DNA of 64,000 nucleotides from JBBIOU01 sp037443205 (lineage in GTDB: Bacteria > Bacteroidota > Bacteroidia > Flavobacteriales_D > UBA2798). A program made the translations under genes and the position numbers. Where the stretch lies: positions 1 to 64,000 of the forward strand of contig JBBIOU010000006.1 of NCBI GenBank assembly GCA_037443205.1, in the 5' to 3' direction. Positions 48,356 through 57,140 of this stretch are shown piece after piece (positions within the stretch are counted from its first letter, which is position 1; every line of letters starts with the position of its first letter). The notes beneath the pieces are model-generated. The model did not search any database. It worked only from the letters and a program-made list of their open reading frames with translations, and was not told where the DNA came from.

Positions 48356-48988
48356 TTAATATCTTTTTTTGTTTCTGTTTTTGTTGTGTTTCCAGCGTTT
48401 TTTATTGTTGTGTTGGCGTTGGTTGTTTTCGTTACTGCCTGCAGTAGCAGTAAGGGTAACATTTTGTAATTTTATGGCTCCGTCAGATAGTTGACTAAGC
48501 TGATCAAAAATAATTTCGTCTGTTACTGTATCTCTGTTCCAGGTTAGGTAGTGTCTTTTCATTAAATTGGCGATGGCTAAAATCAAGGCTTGTTTTTCGG
48601 GGCCTTCATCAAACTCGGTAGCTTTTTTAATGAGTAATTCGATATTTTTTCCGTAATGACCAAATTTTATGTTTTTACGCGGATAGGATAAAGGTTCCGG
48701 TTTTTCGGTAAAATCTTCTTTTTGTGGTTTAGGGTAGGGTGAATCAACATCCAGTTGAAAATCTGAAATGATAAACAGGTGGCTCCATAGTTTATGGCGG
48801 TAATCTTCCACATCGCGCAGGTGAGGGTTTAATTGCCCCATAACCAATATAATGGCACGGGCTACTTTATTGCGTTCTTCCCGGTCGCTAACGCTCATGC
48901 AATATTCAACCATTCGTTGCACATTTCTTCCGTATTCGGGCATTCGTAAATAACCGCGCTGGGTATTGTAGTCTAAATCTTTAAGCAT
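48356..48988 (-). CDS. DUF4290 domain protein
   Basis: A 210-residue cytoplasmic protein starting MLKDLDYNTQRGYLRMPEYGRNVQRMVEYC, the hallmark of DUF4290, with the HLRDVEDYRHKLWSHLFIISDF stretch. The last 25 residues are Asn/Lys/Arg-rich and probably disordered or nucleic-acid binding. Function is unknown; its place next to murA is conserved in the phylum, as I recall. Confidence 0.88.
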   Translation of the reverse strand: MLKDLDYNTQRGYLRMPEYGRNVQRMVEYCMSVSDREERNKVARAIILVMGQLNPHLRDVEDYRHKLWSHLFIISDFQLDVDSPYPKPQKEDFTEKPEPLSYPRKNIKFGHYGKNIELLIKKATEFDEGPEKQALILAIANLMKRHYLTWNRDTVTDEIIFDQLSQLSDGAIKLQNVTLTATAGSNENNQRQHNNKKRWKHNKNRNKKRY

Positions 48989-49059
48989 AATAATTCTATT
49001 TGCTATACAAAAAAAGCGATTTTTTTTAAATTAGTTGTATATTAAATGATAAAGTTAAA

Positions 49060-51366
49060 TTATTTTATTATTTGTAATTTGGCAAAGCGCAGTAATAATT
49101 GTTTTTGTCCTACCTCCGGAAAAAAGATGGTGGCTTTTTGATTAGGTACAATACCTTCTATCTGCAATACTTTTCCTTTGCCGAATTTTTCGTGCAAAAC
49201 GTTGTCTCCGGTTTGTATATTTATGGTAGATGTATCTGCGGATGATGAAACAGTTTCTTGTAAGTTTATTTTGACCATATTATTTTTCAGTACAGGATTA
49301 TTTTTTTTGATAAGAGGTACCTCGTCAAACAATAAATCTTTGTACTTGCCGGTATGGCTATTATACGTATCAAAATCATTATGACCTGTATTTTTAGCCG
49401 GGGGTTCGGTGGGCATTTCCAGGTATTGTATGTCTATTTCATCTATAAATCTGCTGGGTTCGCATTGTACTAAGTTTCCCCATTTATAACGGGTTGAGGC
49501 ATAGCTTAAGGTGGCTTGTTTTTCGGCACGGGTTAAGGCAACATAAAACAGTCGTCTTTCTTCTTCTAATTCGCTGCGCGAGCTGAGTGATAGCTGTGAT
49601 GGGAAAAGATTTTCTTCTAAACCAACGATATAAACATTTTTAAATTCCAATCCTTTAGCGGCATGTATGGTCATTAATGATACGTGTTCTTTTAATTCAT
49701 CATTGTCTTGTTCGGCATCGGTAAGCAAAGCTACTTCTATTAAAAAATCGCTCAGGGTAGCAGTTTCGTTATTATGTGAGGCGTTTTCTGAAAATTCTTT
49801 TACGGCATTCAATAATTCTTGAATATTTTCATAGCGGCTAACTCCTTCGGGAGTTTTGTCGTCATATAATTCTTTTAGTAAACCGGTTGATTTTGCGATA
49901 TATTCTGCTAGATCAGAGGCGCTATGGGTTTGAAGTTGCGCTTTAAAACTTTTTATCATTAAAGCAAATTCGTTTAATTTGTTTAAAGTTGAAGGCGCAA
50001 GTTTTAACCCATATATTTCGGGTGATTCAATTATGTTCCATATTCCGGTTTGTGCTCTGGAGGCGCATACTATTAATGCATCTACGGTGGTTTGTCCTAT
50101 GCCTCTCTTGGGATAATTAATAATTCTTTTTAGCGCTTCTTCATCATTATGGTTACATACAAGCCTGAAATATGCCAATAAATCTTTTATTTCTTTGCGT
50201 TGATAAAAAGACATACCTCCGTAAATTTTATAGGGGATGTTTCTTTTTCTGAGTGATTCTTCGAAGGCTCTTGATTGTGCGTTGGTACGGTATAAAATAG
50301 CAAAGTCGTTGTAATTGAGTTGTTGTCTGAGCAGTGTTTCGGCAATGTGGTCGGCAACCATTCTTCCTTCTTCATTATCAGTTAGGGCACGGATTATTTT
50401 TATTTTTTCTCCTTTTTCGTTGTTGGTCCAGATTTCTTTTTCAATACGTTCTTTGTTTTTTTCTATAACACTGTTTGCAGCGTTTACGATGGTTTGGGTT
50501 GAACGATAATTTTGCTCAAGTTTAAAAATTTTATAATCGGGGTAGTCGTGTTTAAAGTTTAGTATGTTTTGTATGTTAGCGCCTCTGAAGGCATAAATGC
50601 TTTGAGCATCATCACCCACCACACAGATATTTTGAAATTTAGCTGCCAGTTTTTTTAAAATATAATATTGAGCATAATTGGTGTCTTGATACTCATCTAC
50701 CAGAATATATTTGAATTTGTATTGGTATTTTTCGAGCAGGTCAGGATTATCGCGCAAAAGAATGCTCATTTTGTAGAGCAGGTCGTCAAAATCCATTGCA
50801 CCGGCTTTAAAACACCGTATTTCGTAAGTTTTAAATATTTCGTGAATGCGTGGTTTACCGGATTGCCTGTCAATACCGATAAGTTCGGTATTTTGTGCAT
50901 AATCTTTTGCAGAAAGTAAGTTATTTTTTGCGGCAGATATTCTGCCATATACCAACCCGGGTTTGTATATTTTATCGTCTAACTGAAATTCTTTGATGAT
51001 ATCTTTGACAAGGTTTTTAGCATCCGTAGTGTCGTAAATAGTAAAATCCCTCGGAAAACCTATGCGTTCGTGTTCTATGCGCAGTATTTTGGCAAACACC
51101 GAATGAAAGGTGCCCATCCACACATTTTGCGATTCGCTGCTTCCAATTATTTTAGCTATTCTTTCTTTCATTTCGCGGGCGGCTTTGTTGGTAAAAGTTA
51201 ACGCCAGTATATTAAATGGATCAATGCCGCTATTTATCAGGTGTGCTATTCTGTAAGTAAGCACACGTGTTTTTCCCGATCCGGCCCCGGCAATAATCAT
51301 GGTTGGTCCGCTATAATTTATTACCGCTTCTTGCTGTGCTTTATTTAAGCCTTCTAAATAATTCAT
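49060..51366 (-). CDS. uvrD: UvrD/PcrA-type ATP-dependent DNA helicase
   Basis: Superfamily 1A 3'-5' helicase, 768 residues. Walker A AGAGSGKT (26-33), motif Ia ALTFTNKAAREMKERI, motif II VDEYQDTN, motif III VVGDDAQSIYAFRGA, motif IV YRSTQTIV, and motifs V-VI (TIHAAKGLEF, EERRLFYVALTRA). The C-terminal Tudor-like region GDNVLHEKFGKGKVLQIEG is the PcrA/UvrD type that contacts RNA polymerase. It acts in mismatch and excision repair. A TACCTTTG element lies four bases before the ATG. Confidence 0.95.
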   Translation of the reverse strand: MNYLEGLNKAQQEAVINYSGPTMIIAGAGSGKTRVLTYRIAHLINSGIDPFNILALTFTNKAAREMKERIAKIIGSSESQNVWMGTFHSVFAKILRIEHERIGFPRDFTIYDTTDAKNLVKDIIKEFQLDDKIYKPGLVYGRISAAKNNLLSAKDYAQNTELIGIDRQSGKPRIHEIFKTYEIRCFKAGAMDFDDLLYKMSILLRDNPDLLEKYQYKFKYILVDEYQDTNYAQYYILKKLAAKFQNICVVGDDAQSIYAFRGANIQNILNFKHDYPDYKIFKLEQNYRSTQTIVNAANSVIEKNKERIEKEIWTNNEKGEKIKIIRALTDNEEGRMVADHIAETLLRQQLNYNDFAILYRTNAQSRAFEESLRKRNIPYKIYGGMSFYQRKEIKDLLAYFRLVCNHNDEEALKRIINYPKRGIGQTTVDALIVCASRAQTGIWNIIESPEIYGLKLAPSTLNKLNEFALMIKSFKAQLQTHSASDLAEYIAKSTGLLKELYDDKTPEGVSRYENIQELLNAVKEFSENASHNNETATLSDFLIEVALLTDAEQDNDELKEHVSLMTIHAAKGLEFKNVYIVGLEENLFPSQLSLSSRSELEEERRLFYVALTRAEKQATLSYASTRYKWGNLVQCEPSRFIDEIDIQYLEMPTEPPAKNTGHNDFDTYNSHTGKYKDLLFDEVPLIKKNNPVLKNNMVKINLQETVSSSADTSTINIQTGDNVLHEKFGKGKVLQIEGIVPNQKATIFFPEVGQKQLLLRFAKLQIIK

Positions 51367-51370
51367 GCTT

Positions 51371-51378
51371 CAAAGGTA
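51371..51378 (-). promoter_or_regulatory. -7 promoter element before uvrD, near-leaderless
   Basis: Minus strand TACCTTTG matches TAnnTTTG and ends four bases before the ATG at 51366. Confidence 0.5.
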
Positions 51379-51474
51379 AAACAACAGCTCTAATGGCAAC
51401 TGTGTTATTTGTAAAAAATATTCACAAAATTATTTACTAAGCGAATACTATTTTTTGCATATTTGTTAGGTATT

Positions 51475-54060
51475 ATGGCACTTAAAAATAAAGCGGTATT
51501 AGTAAAAAATACATTAGATCCTATAGTACAGCGATGGAAGTTTATTGCGATAATATTTTTATTGTGTTTTTTGTTTTACGGCAATACATTAAATAACGGG
51601 TATTCAATGGATGATGAATTGGTTACTTATAATCATCCGGTAGTTCAAAAAGGGATAAGCGCCATACCTCAAATTTTTACCGAACGTTATACTACAAATT
51701 CCAAACAAAGCTACGAATACAGACCAGTTGTTTTGGTAAGTTTTGCCATAGAGCACCAATTATTCGGGCAAAGACCGGCTATCAGTCATTTTATTAACAT
51801 TTTATTGTATGCCATACTGTGTACGGTAATATTTTATACTTTATTAAAACTTTTTGCTCCTTACCATTGGCAATTAGCGGCATTATCAACTTTCATTTTT
51901 TTAATTCATCCTTTGCATACCGAGGTAGTTGCCAGTTTAAAAAACCGGGATGAGATACTGGCATTATTATTTGCTTTTTTTGCATTGCGCAATACGCTTA
52001 ATTATGTTAACTTATGTAAGATAAAATATTTGATTGTAGCATGTTTATTTATGCTCTTGTCTGTTTTGAGTAAAAAATCTACTATCACTTTTGCTGCTTT
52101 AATACCCTTATGCCTGTATTACTTTACTCAGGCTAAGATAAAACATATTTTATTTACTACATTTTTATTAGTAATTGCAGTCTGGGGTATACAATATGGT
52201 TTAAAATATTTTTTACTAAGTAAAAGTTTAGGAGTAAAAAGAAATCTTTTGTTTTTTGAGAATCCTTTGTTTGAATTAGGATATAGTTTTATTGACAGAA
52301 TACCTGTGGGTTTTTATACCCTGTTATTTTATCTAAAAATGTTTTTTTGGCCATATCCGCTGGTGGTATATTACGGTTATAATACCATTCCCATAGCAGG
52401 CTGGAGCAATGTATATGCAATTATTGGCATGATACTTTTTACCGGCATAACTATATTCGCTATATACAGAATCAGGAAAAAAGAAATTACAACTTTTGCC
52501 TGGTTATTTTTTGTAATTGCCATATCCATGTTTACTAACATAGTTGTGCCCACTGTGGGTATAGTGGCAGAGCGGTTTATGTTTGTAGGTAGTATAGGTT
52601 TATCGGTATTATGTGCTTACGGAATTTTTACTTTGTTAAAGATAAATGTACGCAATCATCAAAAATATCAGAAAAATAAGTATTTAAACTACATTACCGC
52701 ATTACTTGTTATAGTTAATTTCATATATATATTTGATAGAAATAAAGATTGGAATAGTCATTACAGTATTTATTATGCCGATATACAAAAAGAACCCGAA
52801 GCAGCTAAGTTACATTCTTTATTAGGTAGTCAACATTTTAATAAACTAATTGAACTCAAAAAGAAACCCAATGTAAATACACTTTTATTTCGTCAGCATT
52901 TAGATTCTAGTATTTTTCATTTTAAAAGAGCAATAGAAATTTATCCCGGTTATGCTACTTGCTATAACAACCTGGGAACGACATACTTTAATTTTTTATC
53001 AGATGTAGATAAGGCTGCATATTATTTTCAATATGCCATTAATTTAGATACGGCATACGTAGAAGCCATGTATAATCTGGCAATGATTAAAGAAATAGAG
53101 TTTGATATGTTGAAAGATTTAGTGTCTATGTTTGGAATAATTGATACAACAGTATCTGATGTTGACCATCAAGCATCGTTACAAACCGATGTTTACAATT
53201 TGATTTCACCGGCATTTAAAAAATATGTAAAATTTAAACAAAATTTATATTACACGGCTAATAATATTATAGCTGCAAGCAGACCTGATAAGCCAGCCAA
53301 TGCACAAAGCTATTATCAACAGACTTTTTTAAGCGAAAAAAATGCTGAAATTATCAGTCGTTTAAACTCAAAAGAAATTGAGAAAATAACTGAAATATTA
53401 AGCAAATTAATTATTGCAGATATACAAAAACTTGATTACTCAAAAAGTCGTTTGAATATTGATAGCAGTATGAACACGTATTTTAAACCTTATTTTATAT
53501 CCTACATTACAGAAAACAATAAAAATATAAAACACGTGGATAGTCTTATGCAATTAATAGCTGTGAAAGCATTAACCGAAAAAAACAAGAAGTCGGATGA
53601 AATTATACGTTTGTACAATAAAATATTATATACCGATCCTTTATATTCGGCAGCATACGATAAATTAAATGTAACCTATTTTTCGAATAATATGTTCGAT
53701 TCGATGATTAGTTTAAACTTACGTATGTTACAATATCCGCAATACAGAAAAGATATTTTGTACACACAGATAGGAAACGGATATAACAATCTGAAAAACG
53801 ATACACTTACAACAAAATATTACACTATGGCGGCAGAAGAAAAAGAAAAGTTATACTTAAAAAGTACTTATATCTATAATCATTTTTTAAAAGCTCAAAA
53901 TTCGGTGGTATGCAATAAATTAAGACCTCAACTTAACCAGATAAAAAATGATATTTATATAACCTACGTTACTGTAGGTAATATATATAATACCATAGGT
54001 TTAGTAGAAAAATCGCAGCAAGCGTTAATTAAGGCAAATAATTATAATATAGCAAAGTAA
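51475..54060 (+). CDS. TMTC-like GT-C membrane glycosyltransferase with TPR repeats
   Basis: An 861-residue membrane protein. The first loop after membrane segment 1 (residues 22-38) holds NNGYSMDDELVTYNHPVV, with the acidic Asp46-Asp47-Glu48 typical of GT-C catalytic loops, then YEYRPVVLVSFAIEHQLFG and HPLHTEVVASLKNRDEILA as in TMTC/DUF1736 proteins. About ten membrane segments occupy residues 20-425. The C-terminal half has TPR repeats (YATCYNNLGTTYFNFLSDVDKA, AYVEAMYNLAMIKE). It would use a lipid-linked sugar to glycosylate a periplasmic acceptor. It ends in TAATG with the next gene. Start is ATG at 51475; an upstream TTG adds MLGI. Confidence 0.78.
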   Translation: MALKNKAVLVKNTLDPIVQRWKFIAIIFLLCFLFYGNTLNNGYSMDDELVTYNHPVVQKGISAIPQIFTERYTTNSKQSYEYRPVVLVSFAIEHQLFGQRPAISHFINILLYAILCTVIFYTLLKLFAPYHWQLAALSTFIFLIHPLHTEVVASLKNRDEILALLFAFFALRNTLNYVNLCKIKYLIVACLFMLLSVLSKKSTITFAALIPLCLYYFTQAKIKHILFTTFLLVIAVWGIQYGLKYFLLSKSLGVKRNLLFFENPLFELGYSFIDRIPVGFYTLLFYLKMFFWPYPLVVYYGYNTIPIAGWSNVYAIIGMILFTGITIFAIYRIRKKEITTFAWLFFVIAISMFTNIVVPTVGIVAERFMFVGSIGLSVLCAYGIFTLLKINVRNHQKYQKNKYLNYITALLVIVNFIYIFDRNKDWNSHYSIYYADIQKEPEAAKLHSLLGSQHFNKLIELKKKPNVNTLLFRQHLDSSIFHFKRAIEIYPGYATCYNNLGTTYFNFLSDVDKAAYYFQYAINLDTAYVEAMYNLAMIKEIEFDMLKDLVSMFGIIDTTVSDVDHQASLQTDVYNLISPAFKKYVKFKQNLYYTANNIIAASRPDKPANAQSYYQQTFLSEKNAEIISRLNSKEIEKITEILSKLIIADIQKLDYSKSRLNIDSSMNTYFKPYFISYITENNKNIKHVDSLMQLIAVKALTEKNKKSDEIIRLYNKILYTDPLYSAAYDKLNVTYFSNNMFDSMISLNLRMLQYPQYRKDILYTQIGNGYNNLKNDTLTTKYYTMAAEEKEKLYLKSTYIYNHFLKAQNSVVCNKLRPQLNQIKNDIYITYVTVGNIYNTIGLVEKSQQALIKANNYNIAK

Positions 54061-55064
54061 TGGGGCAAAGCATTGAAGGCATAAGCTATTATTTACCGCA
54101 AAATACATTGACTAATACCGATTTATCGAACATATTTGCCGTTCAAGAAAAAGATATTTTTAAAAAAACGGGTATTAAAAAAAGACATGTAATTGATTTA
54201 GAAACTGTCGTATCTGATTTTGCAATAAATAGTGCTGAGAAATTATTTCAGGAATATTCCTTTAACAAGGATAACATAGATGCAATTATATTTTGCTCAT
54301 CGGCATATGATTATAAAGTACCGGCTACTGCTTGTGTATTACAAAATAAATTAAACTTAGGTAAACATATATATACCATCGATATCAGACATGGCTGTAC
54401 CGGTTATATATATAGTTTAAGTGTGGCAAAAGGATTGATGAATACCTCACAGGCAAACCATGTTTTAATTTTTACAACAGAAATTCCAACCAGCGTTATT
54501 CATCCTGGTGATTTGGAATTGAGAATGATTTTTGGTGATGCTAGTGCAATAACTTATCTGTGCAACAAAAATAATTCAACAGGAAATATTGGTGAATTTG
54601 TTTTTGGAACGGATGGTTCGGGTGCCGGTAATTTATTTGTTAAATACAGTGGCAGTGTACAAAGACTAAAATCTGATTGGTTATTAAAAACCGAATCGCA
54701 CGGTGGTATGCCATACGGTATGTTGGAAATGAATTCCGTAGAAATCTTTACATTTACCTTGCGTGAAGTACCAACCCTTGTTGCAGAGGTGCTTAAAAAA
54801 AACAGGATAAGCATGGATGAAATAGACTTATTTATTTTTCATCAGGCTAACGCTTTTTTGCTGAATATGTTAAGAAGAAAATTAAAAATACCGGAAAGCA
54901 AATTTTATGTGTATATAGAACAGGTAGGCAATACAGTTTCGGCCAGTATACCCATAGCGCTGAAAGAAGCAATAAAAGAAGGTAAAGCTAAAAAGGGTGA
55001 TAAAATTTTGCTGGCTGCATTTGGTATCGGTTATTCGTGGTGTGGTACGGTAATTACGTTATAA
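54060..55064 (+). CDS. 3-oxoacyl-ACP synthase III-like enzyme, copy 1
   Basis: A 334-residue thiolase-fold condensing enzyme of the FabH type. The full Cys-His-Asn triad is visible: Cys113 (RHGCTGYIYSL), His261 (IFHQANAFLLNML) and Asn291 (QVGNTVSASIPIAL). It should therefore condense an acyl-CoA starter with malonyl-ACP rather than simply transfer acyl groups. It overlaps the upstream membrane-protein gene by one base and is followed by an ACP gene. Substrate is not readable. Its role in a surface-glycan acyl decoration is inferred from its neighbours. Confidence 0.87.
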   Translation: MGQSIEGISYYLPQNTLTNTDLSNIFAVQEKDIFKKTGIKKRHVIDLETVVSDFAINSAEKLFQEYSFNKDNIDAIIFCSSAYDYKVPATACVLQNKLNLGKHIYTIDIRHGCTGYIYSLSVAKGLMNTSQANHVLIFTTEIPTSVIHPGDLELRMIFGDASAITYLCNKNNSTGNIGEFVFGTDGSGAGNLFVKYSGSVQRLKSDWLLKTESHGGMPYGMLEMNSVEIFTFTLREVPTLVAEVLKKNRISMDEIDLFIFHQANAFLLNMLRRKLKIPESKFYVYIEQVGNTVSASIPIALKEAIKEGKAKKGDKILLAAFGIGYSWCGTVITL

Positions 55065-55069
55065 ATGTA

Positions 55070-55077
55070 TATATTTG
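55070..55077 (+). promoter_or_regulatory. internal -7 promoter element before the ACP gene
   Basis: TATATTTG matches TAnnTTTG, 18 bases before the ACP ATG at 55096. It sits in the only gap of the operon, so the ACP and the genes after it may also be transcribed separately. Confidence 0.4.
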
Positions 55078-55095
55078 CGTAAAAAGCTTAAAATT

Positions 55096-55329
55096 ATGAC
55101 CATAGAGGAGTTTATTAATAAAATAGAATCAGAAATAGAAGAATTTCCACCGGGCACATTAAAACCCGATACAAACCCCAGAGAACTTGAGCAGTGGAGT
55201 TCTATGCATGCATTAATTTTAATTGCATTGATTGATTCAGAATATAATGTTACTATCAGCGGTGAAGAACTTATTAAATGTCTTACCGTGAATGATTTAT
55301 ATAATTTGGTTCAATCTAAATTATCGTAA
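55096..55329 (+). CDS. acyl carrier protein, atypical
   Basis: A 77-residue acidic four-helix carrier protein. The phosphopantetheine site, normally DSL, reads Ser35-Ser36-Met37 in LEQWSSMHALILIALIDSEY, with Ser36 as the likely attachment point and the usual Asp and Leu replaced. The spacing and the helix II pattern support the call. It lies between two KASIII genes and shares one base (TAATG) with the second. It is not the housekeeping AcpP. The ATG at 55096 is preferred over a TTG at 55075 that adds seven residues. Confidence 0.82.
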   Translation: MTIEEFINKIESEIEEFPPGTLKPDTNPRELEQWSSMHALILIALIDSEYNVTISGEELIKCLTVNDLYNLVQSKLS

Positions 55330-56381
55330 TGGCATTTATTACTATACCGAATGTTACAATAAAAGCAATATCAGCCTGTGTTCCTAAGAACACCGAAAGC
55401 AATTATGATTATGATTGGATTACTCCGGAAGAAAGAGCCTTGTTGGTAAAAACTACAGGTATAGAAAAACGAAGAGTAGCATCCGAAAATATCTGTACAT
55501 CAGATATGTGTTTTGAAGCTGCACAAAAATTGATTCACGATTTATCAATTGATAAAAACGAAATAGAAGTATTAGTATTTGTATCACAAACAGTGGATTA
55601 TTTTTTGCCCGCAACCGGAATTATACTTCAGGAGCGATTAGGTTTAAATAAAAATACCATGGCGTTTGATATAATGTTGGGCTGCTCCGGTTATGTTTAT
55701 GGGCTGTCTGTTATCAGTACCTTGATAAGCACCGGAAAATTTAAAAAAGGGTTATTATTGGCAGGAGATAAATCAACTTTTTCAGTATCTAAAAAGGATA
55801 AAAGTACATATCCGTTATTTAGCGATGCGGGTACAGCCACCTTAATCGAATATGATGAACATGCTGCTCTGATGGATTTTAATTTACAAAGTGATGGAGC
55901 AGGATATAAAGCCATTCATATACCCGAAGGAGGTACGCGTGTGCGATGGAATGAAAATACTCTAAAACCTATTGAAATTGAAAAAGGCATTATCAGAAAT
56001 AAATCTAATCTTTGGCTCGATGGAGTTGAAGTGTTTAACTTTTCGCTCAGAGAAGCAGCACCTAATGTCCAAAATTTAATCAATTATAACAACACTACAA
56101 TAGACGATTATCATTATTTTATTTTTCATCAGGCAAATAAATTAATGAACGAAAGCATACGCAAAAAATTAAAACTGGCACCCGAAAAAGTACCTTATTC
56201 ATTAAAAGATTTTGGAAATACCAGTTCTGCTTCTATACCATTGACCATGGTTACCCAATTACAGGATAAAAATTTAGCCAATCATAATTTTATATTTTCG
56301 GCATTTGGCGTTGGTTTAAGTTGGGCATCCTGCGCCATAAAAAATACCCATATACAATTATTACCCTTATTAGAAATATAA
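55329..56381 (+). CDS. 3-oxoacyl-ACP synthase III-like enzyme, copy 2
   Basis: A 350-residue FabH-like condensing enzyme with an intact triad: Cys119 (MLGCSGYVYGLS), His267 (FIFHQANKLMNE) and Asn297 (DFGNTSSASIPL). It differs from copy 1 in sequence but keeps the same layout, so the two arose by old duplication or separate recruitment rather than recent copying. It begins in the stop codon of the ACP gene (TAATG), which implies coupled synthesis with its carrier. Substrate unknown. Confidence 0.87.
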   Translation: MAFITIPNVTIKAISACVPKNTESNYDYDWITPEERALLVKTTGIEKRRVASENICTSDMCFEAAQKLIHDLSIDKNEIEVLVFVSQTVDYFLPATGIILQERLGLNKNTMAFDIMLGCSGYVYGLSVISTLISTGKFKKGLLLAGDKSTFSVSKKDKSTYPLFSDAGTATLIEYDEHAALMDFNLQSDGAGYKAIHIPEGGTRVRWNENTLKPIEIEKGIIRNKSNLWLDGVEVFNFSLREAAPNVQNLINYNNTTIDDYHYFIFHQANKLMNESIRKKLKLAPEKVPYSLKDFGNTSSASIPLTMVTQLQDKNLANHNFIFSAFGVGLSWASCAIKNTHIQLLPLLEI

Positions 56382-57140
56382 ATGATTACACCTTATCATA
56401 TATATAATAAAACGATATTGGTTACAGGAGCCTCTTCGGGTATTGGTAAAAAGATTGCGGTGTTTGCCTCAGAAATGGGCGGAACACTTATCGTAAATGG
56501 TAGAGATGAATTAAAATTAAAGGATACTTTTACCCGGCTTAAAGGTGATAATCATGTGTTGTTACAGGCTGATTTGTTGAATGATAAGGATATTGAAACA
56601 TTAATTGAATCAGTACCTCCATTAGACGGGATAGTAATATCAGCGGGTATTATTGACCCTTATCCCATAGGTTTTTTAAATAAACAAAAAATAGAAAAAA
56701 CTTTCAGTATCAATTTTAACCAACAGGTTATTCTCATATCGGGTTTATTACGTAAAAAGAAAATTAATAAAAATGCATCCATAGTTTTTATTTCTTCTAT
56801 ATCGGCTAAGCACCCGCATAAAGGAGGTTCCGTATATTCGGCATCAAAAGCGGCTTTAGAATCATTTAGTAAATCACTGGCGCTCGAATATTCAAACAAA
56901 GCCATACGCTCTAATTGTATTCAGGCATCTATGGTTAAAACCGAAATGTATGACATAGCCGAACAACATATCTCTAAAGAAAGAATGAACGCACATATAC
57001 AACATTATCCCCTGGGAGTAGGATACCCGCAAGATATAGCAAATGCAACAGTTTTTTTATTGTCTGATGCATCTCGTTGGATTACGGGTGCAACCATCCT
57101 TATGGATGGAGGTTTTTTATTAGGAGATTTTATAAAATAA
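56382..57140 (+). CDS. short-chain dehydrogenase/reductase (FabG-like)
   Basis: A 252-residue SDR. The cofactor loop TGASSGIG is residues 15-22, followed by the usual NAG position read as SAG (87-89). The catalytic Tyr152 and Lys156 lie in YSASK, with Ser139 and Asn111 as partners. NGRDE after strand 2 suggests NADP preference. The most economical role is reduction of the 3-oxoacyl-ACP made by the neighbouring condensing enzymes to a 3-hydroxyacyl group. It starts directly after the previous stop and ends in TAATG with the next gene. Confidence 0.88.
   Translation: MITPYHIYNKTILVTGASSGIGKKIAVFASEMGGTLIVNGRDELKLKDTFTRLKGDNHVLLQADLLNDKDIETLIESVPPLDGIVISAGIIDPYPIGFLNKQKIEKTFSINFNQQVILISGLLRKKKINKNASIVFISSISAKHPHKGGSVYSASKAALESFSKSLALEYSNKAIRSNCIQASMVKTEMYDIAEQHISKERMNAHIQHYPLGVGYPQDIANATVFLLSDASRWITGATILMDGGFLLGDFIK

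Noticed and set aside
57077..57139. Upstream extension of the GT2 gene (start at 57077)
   Set aside because: The extra residues are unlike the family and overlap the SDR gene; the ATG at 57140 gives the normal start and a TAATG junction like the other genes of the operon.
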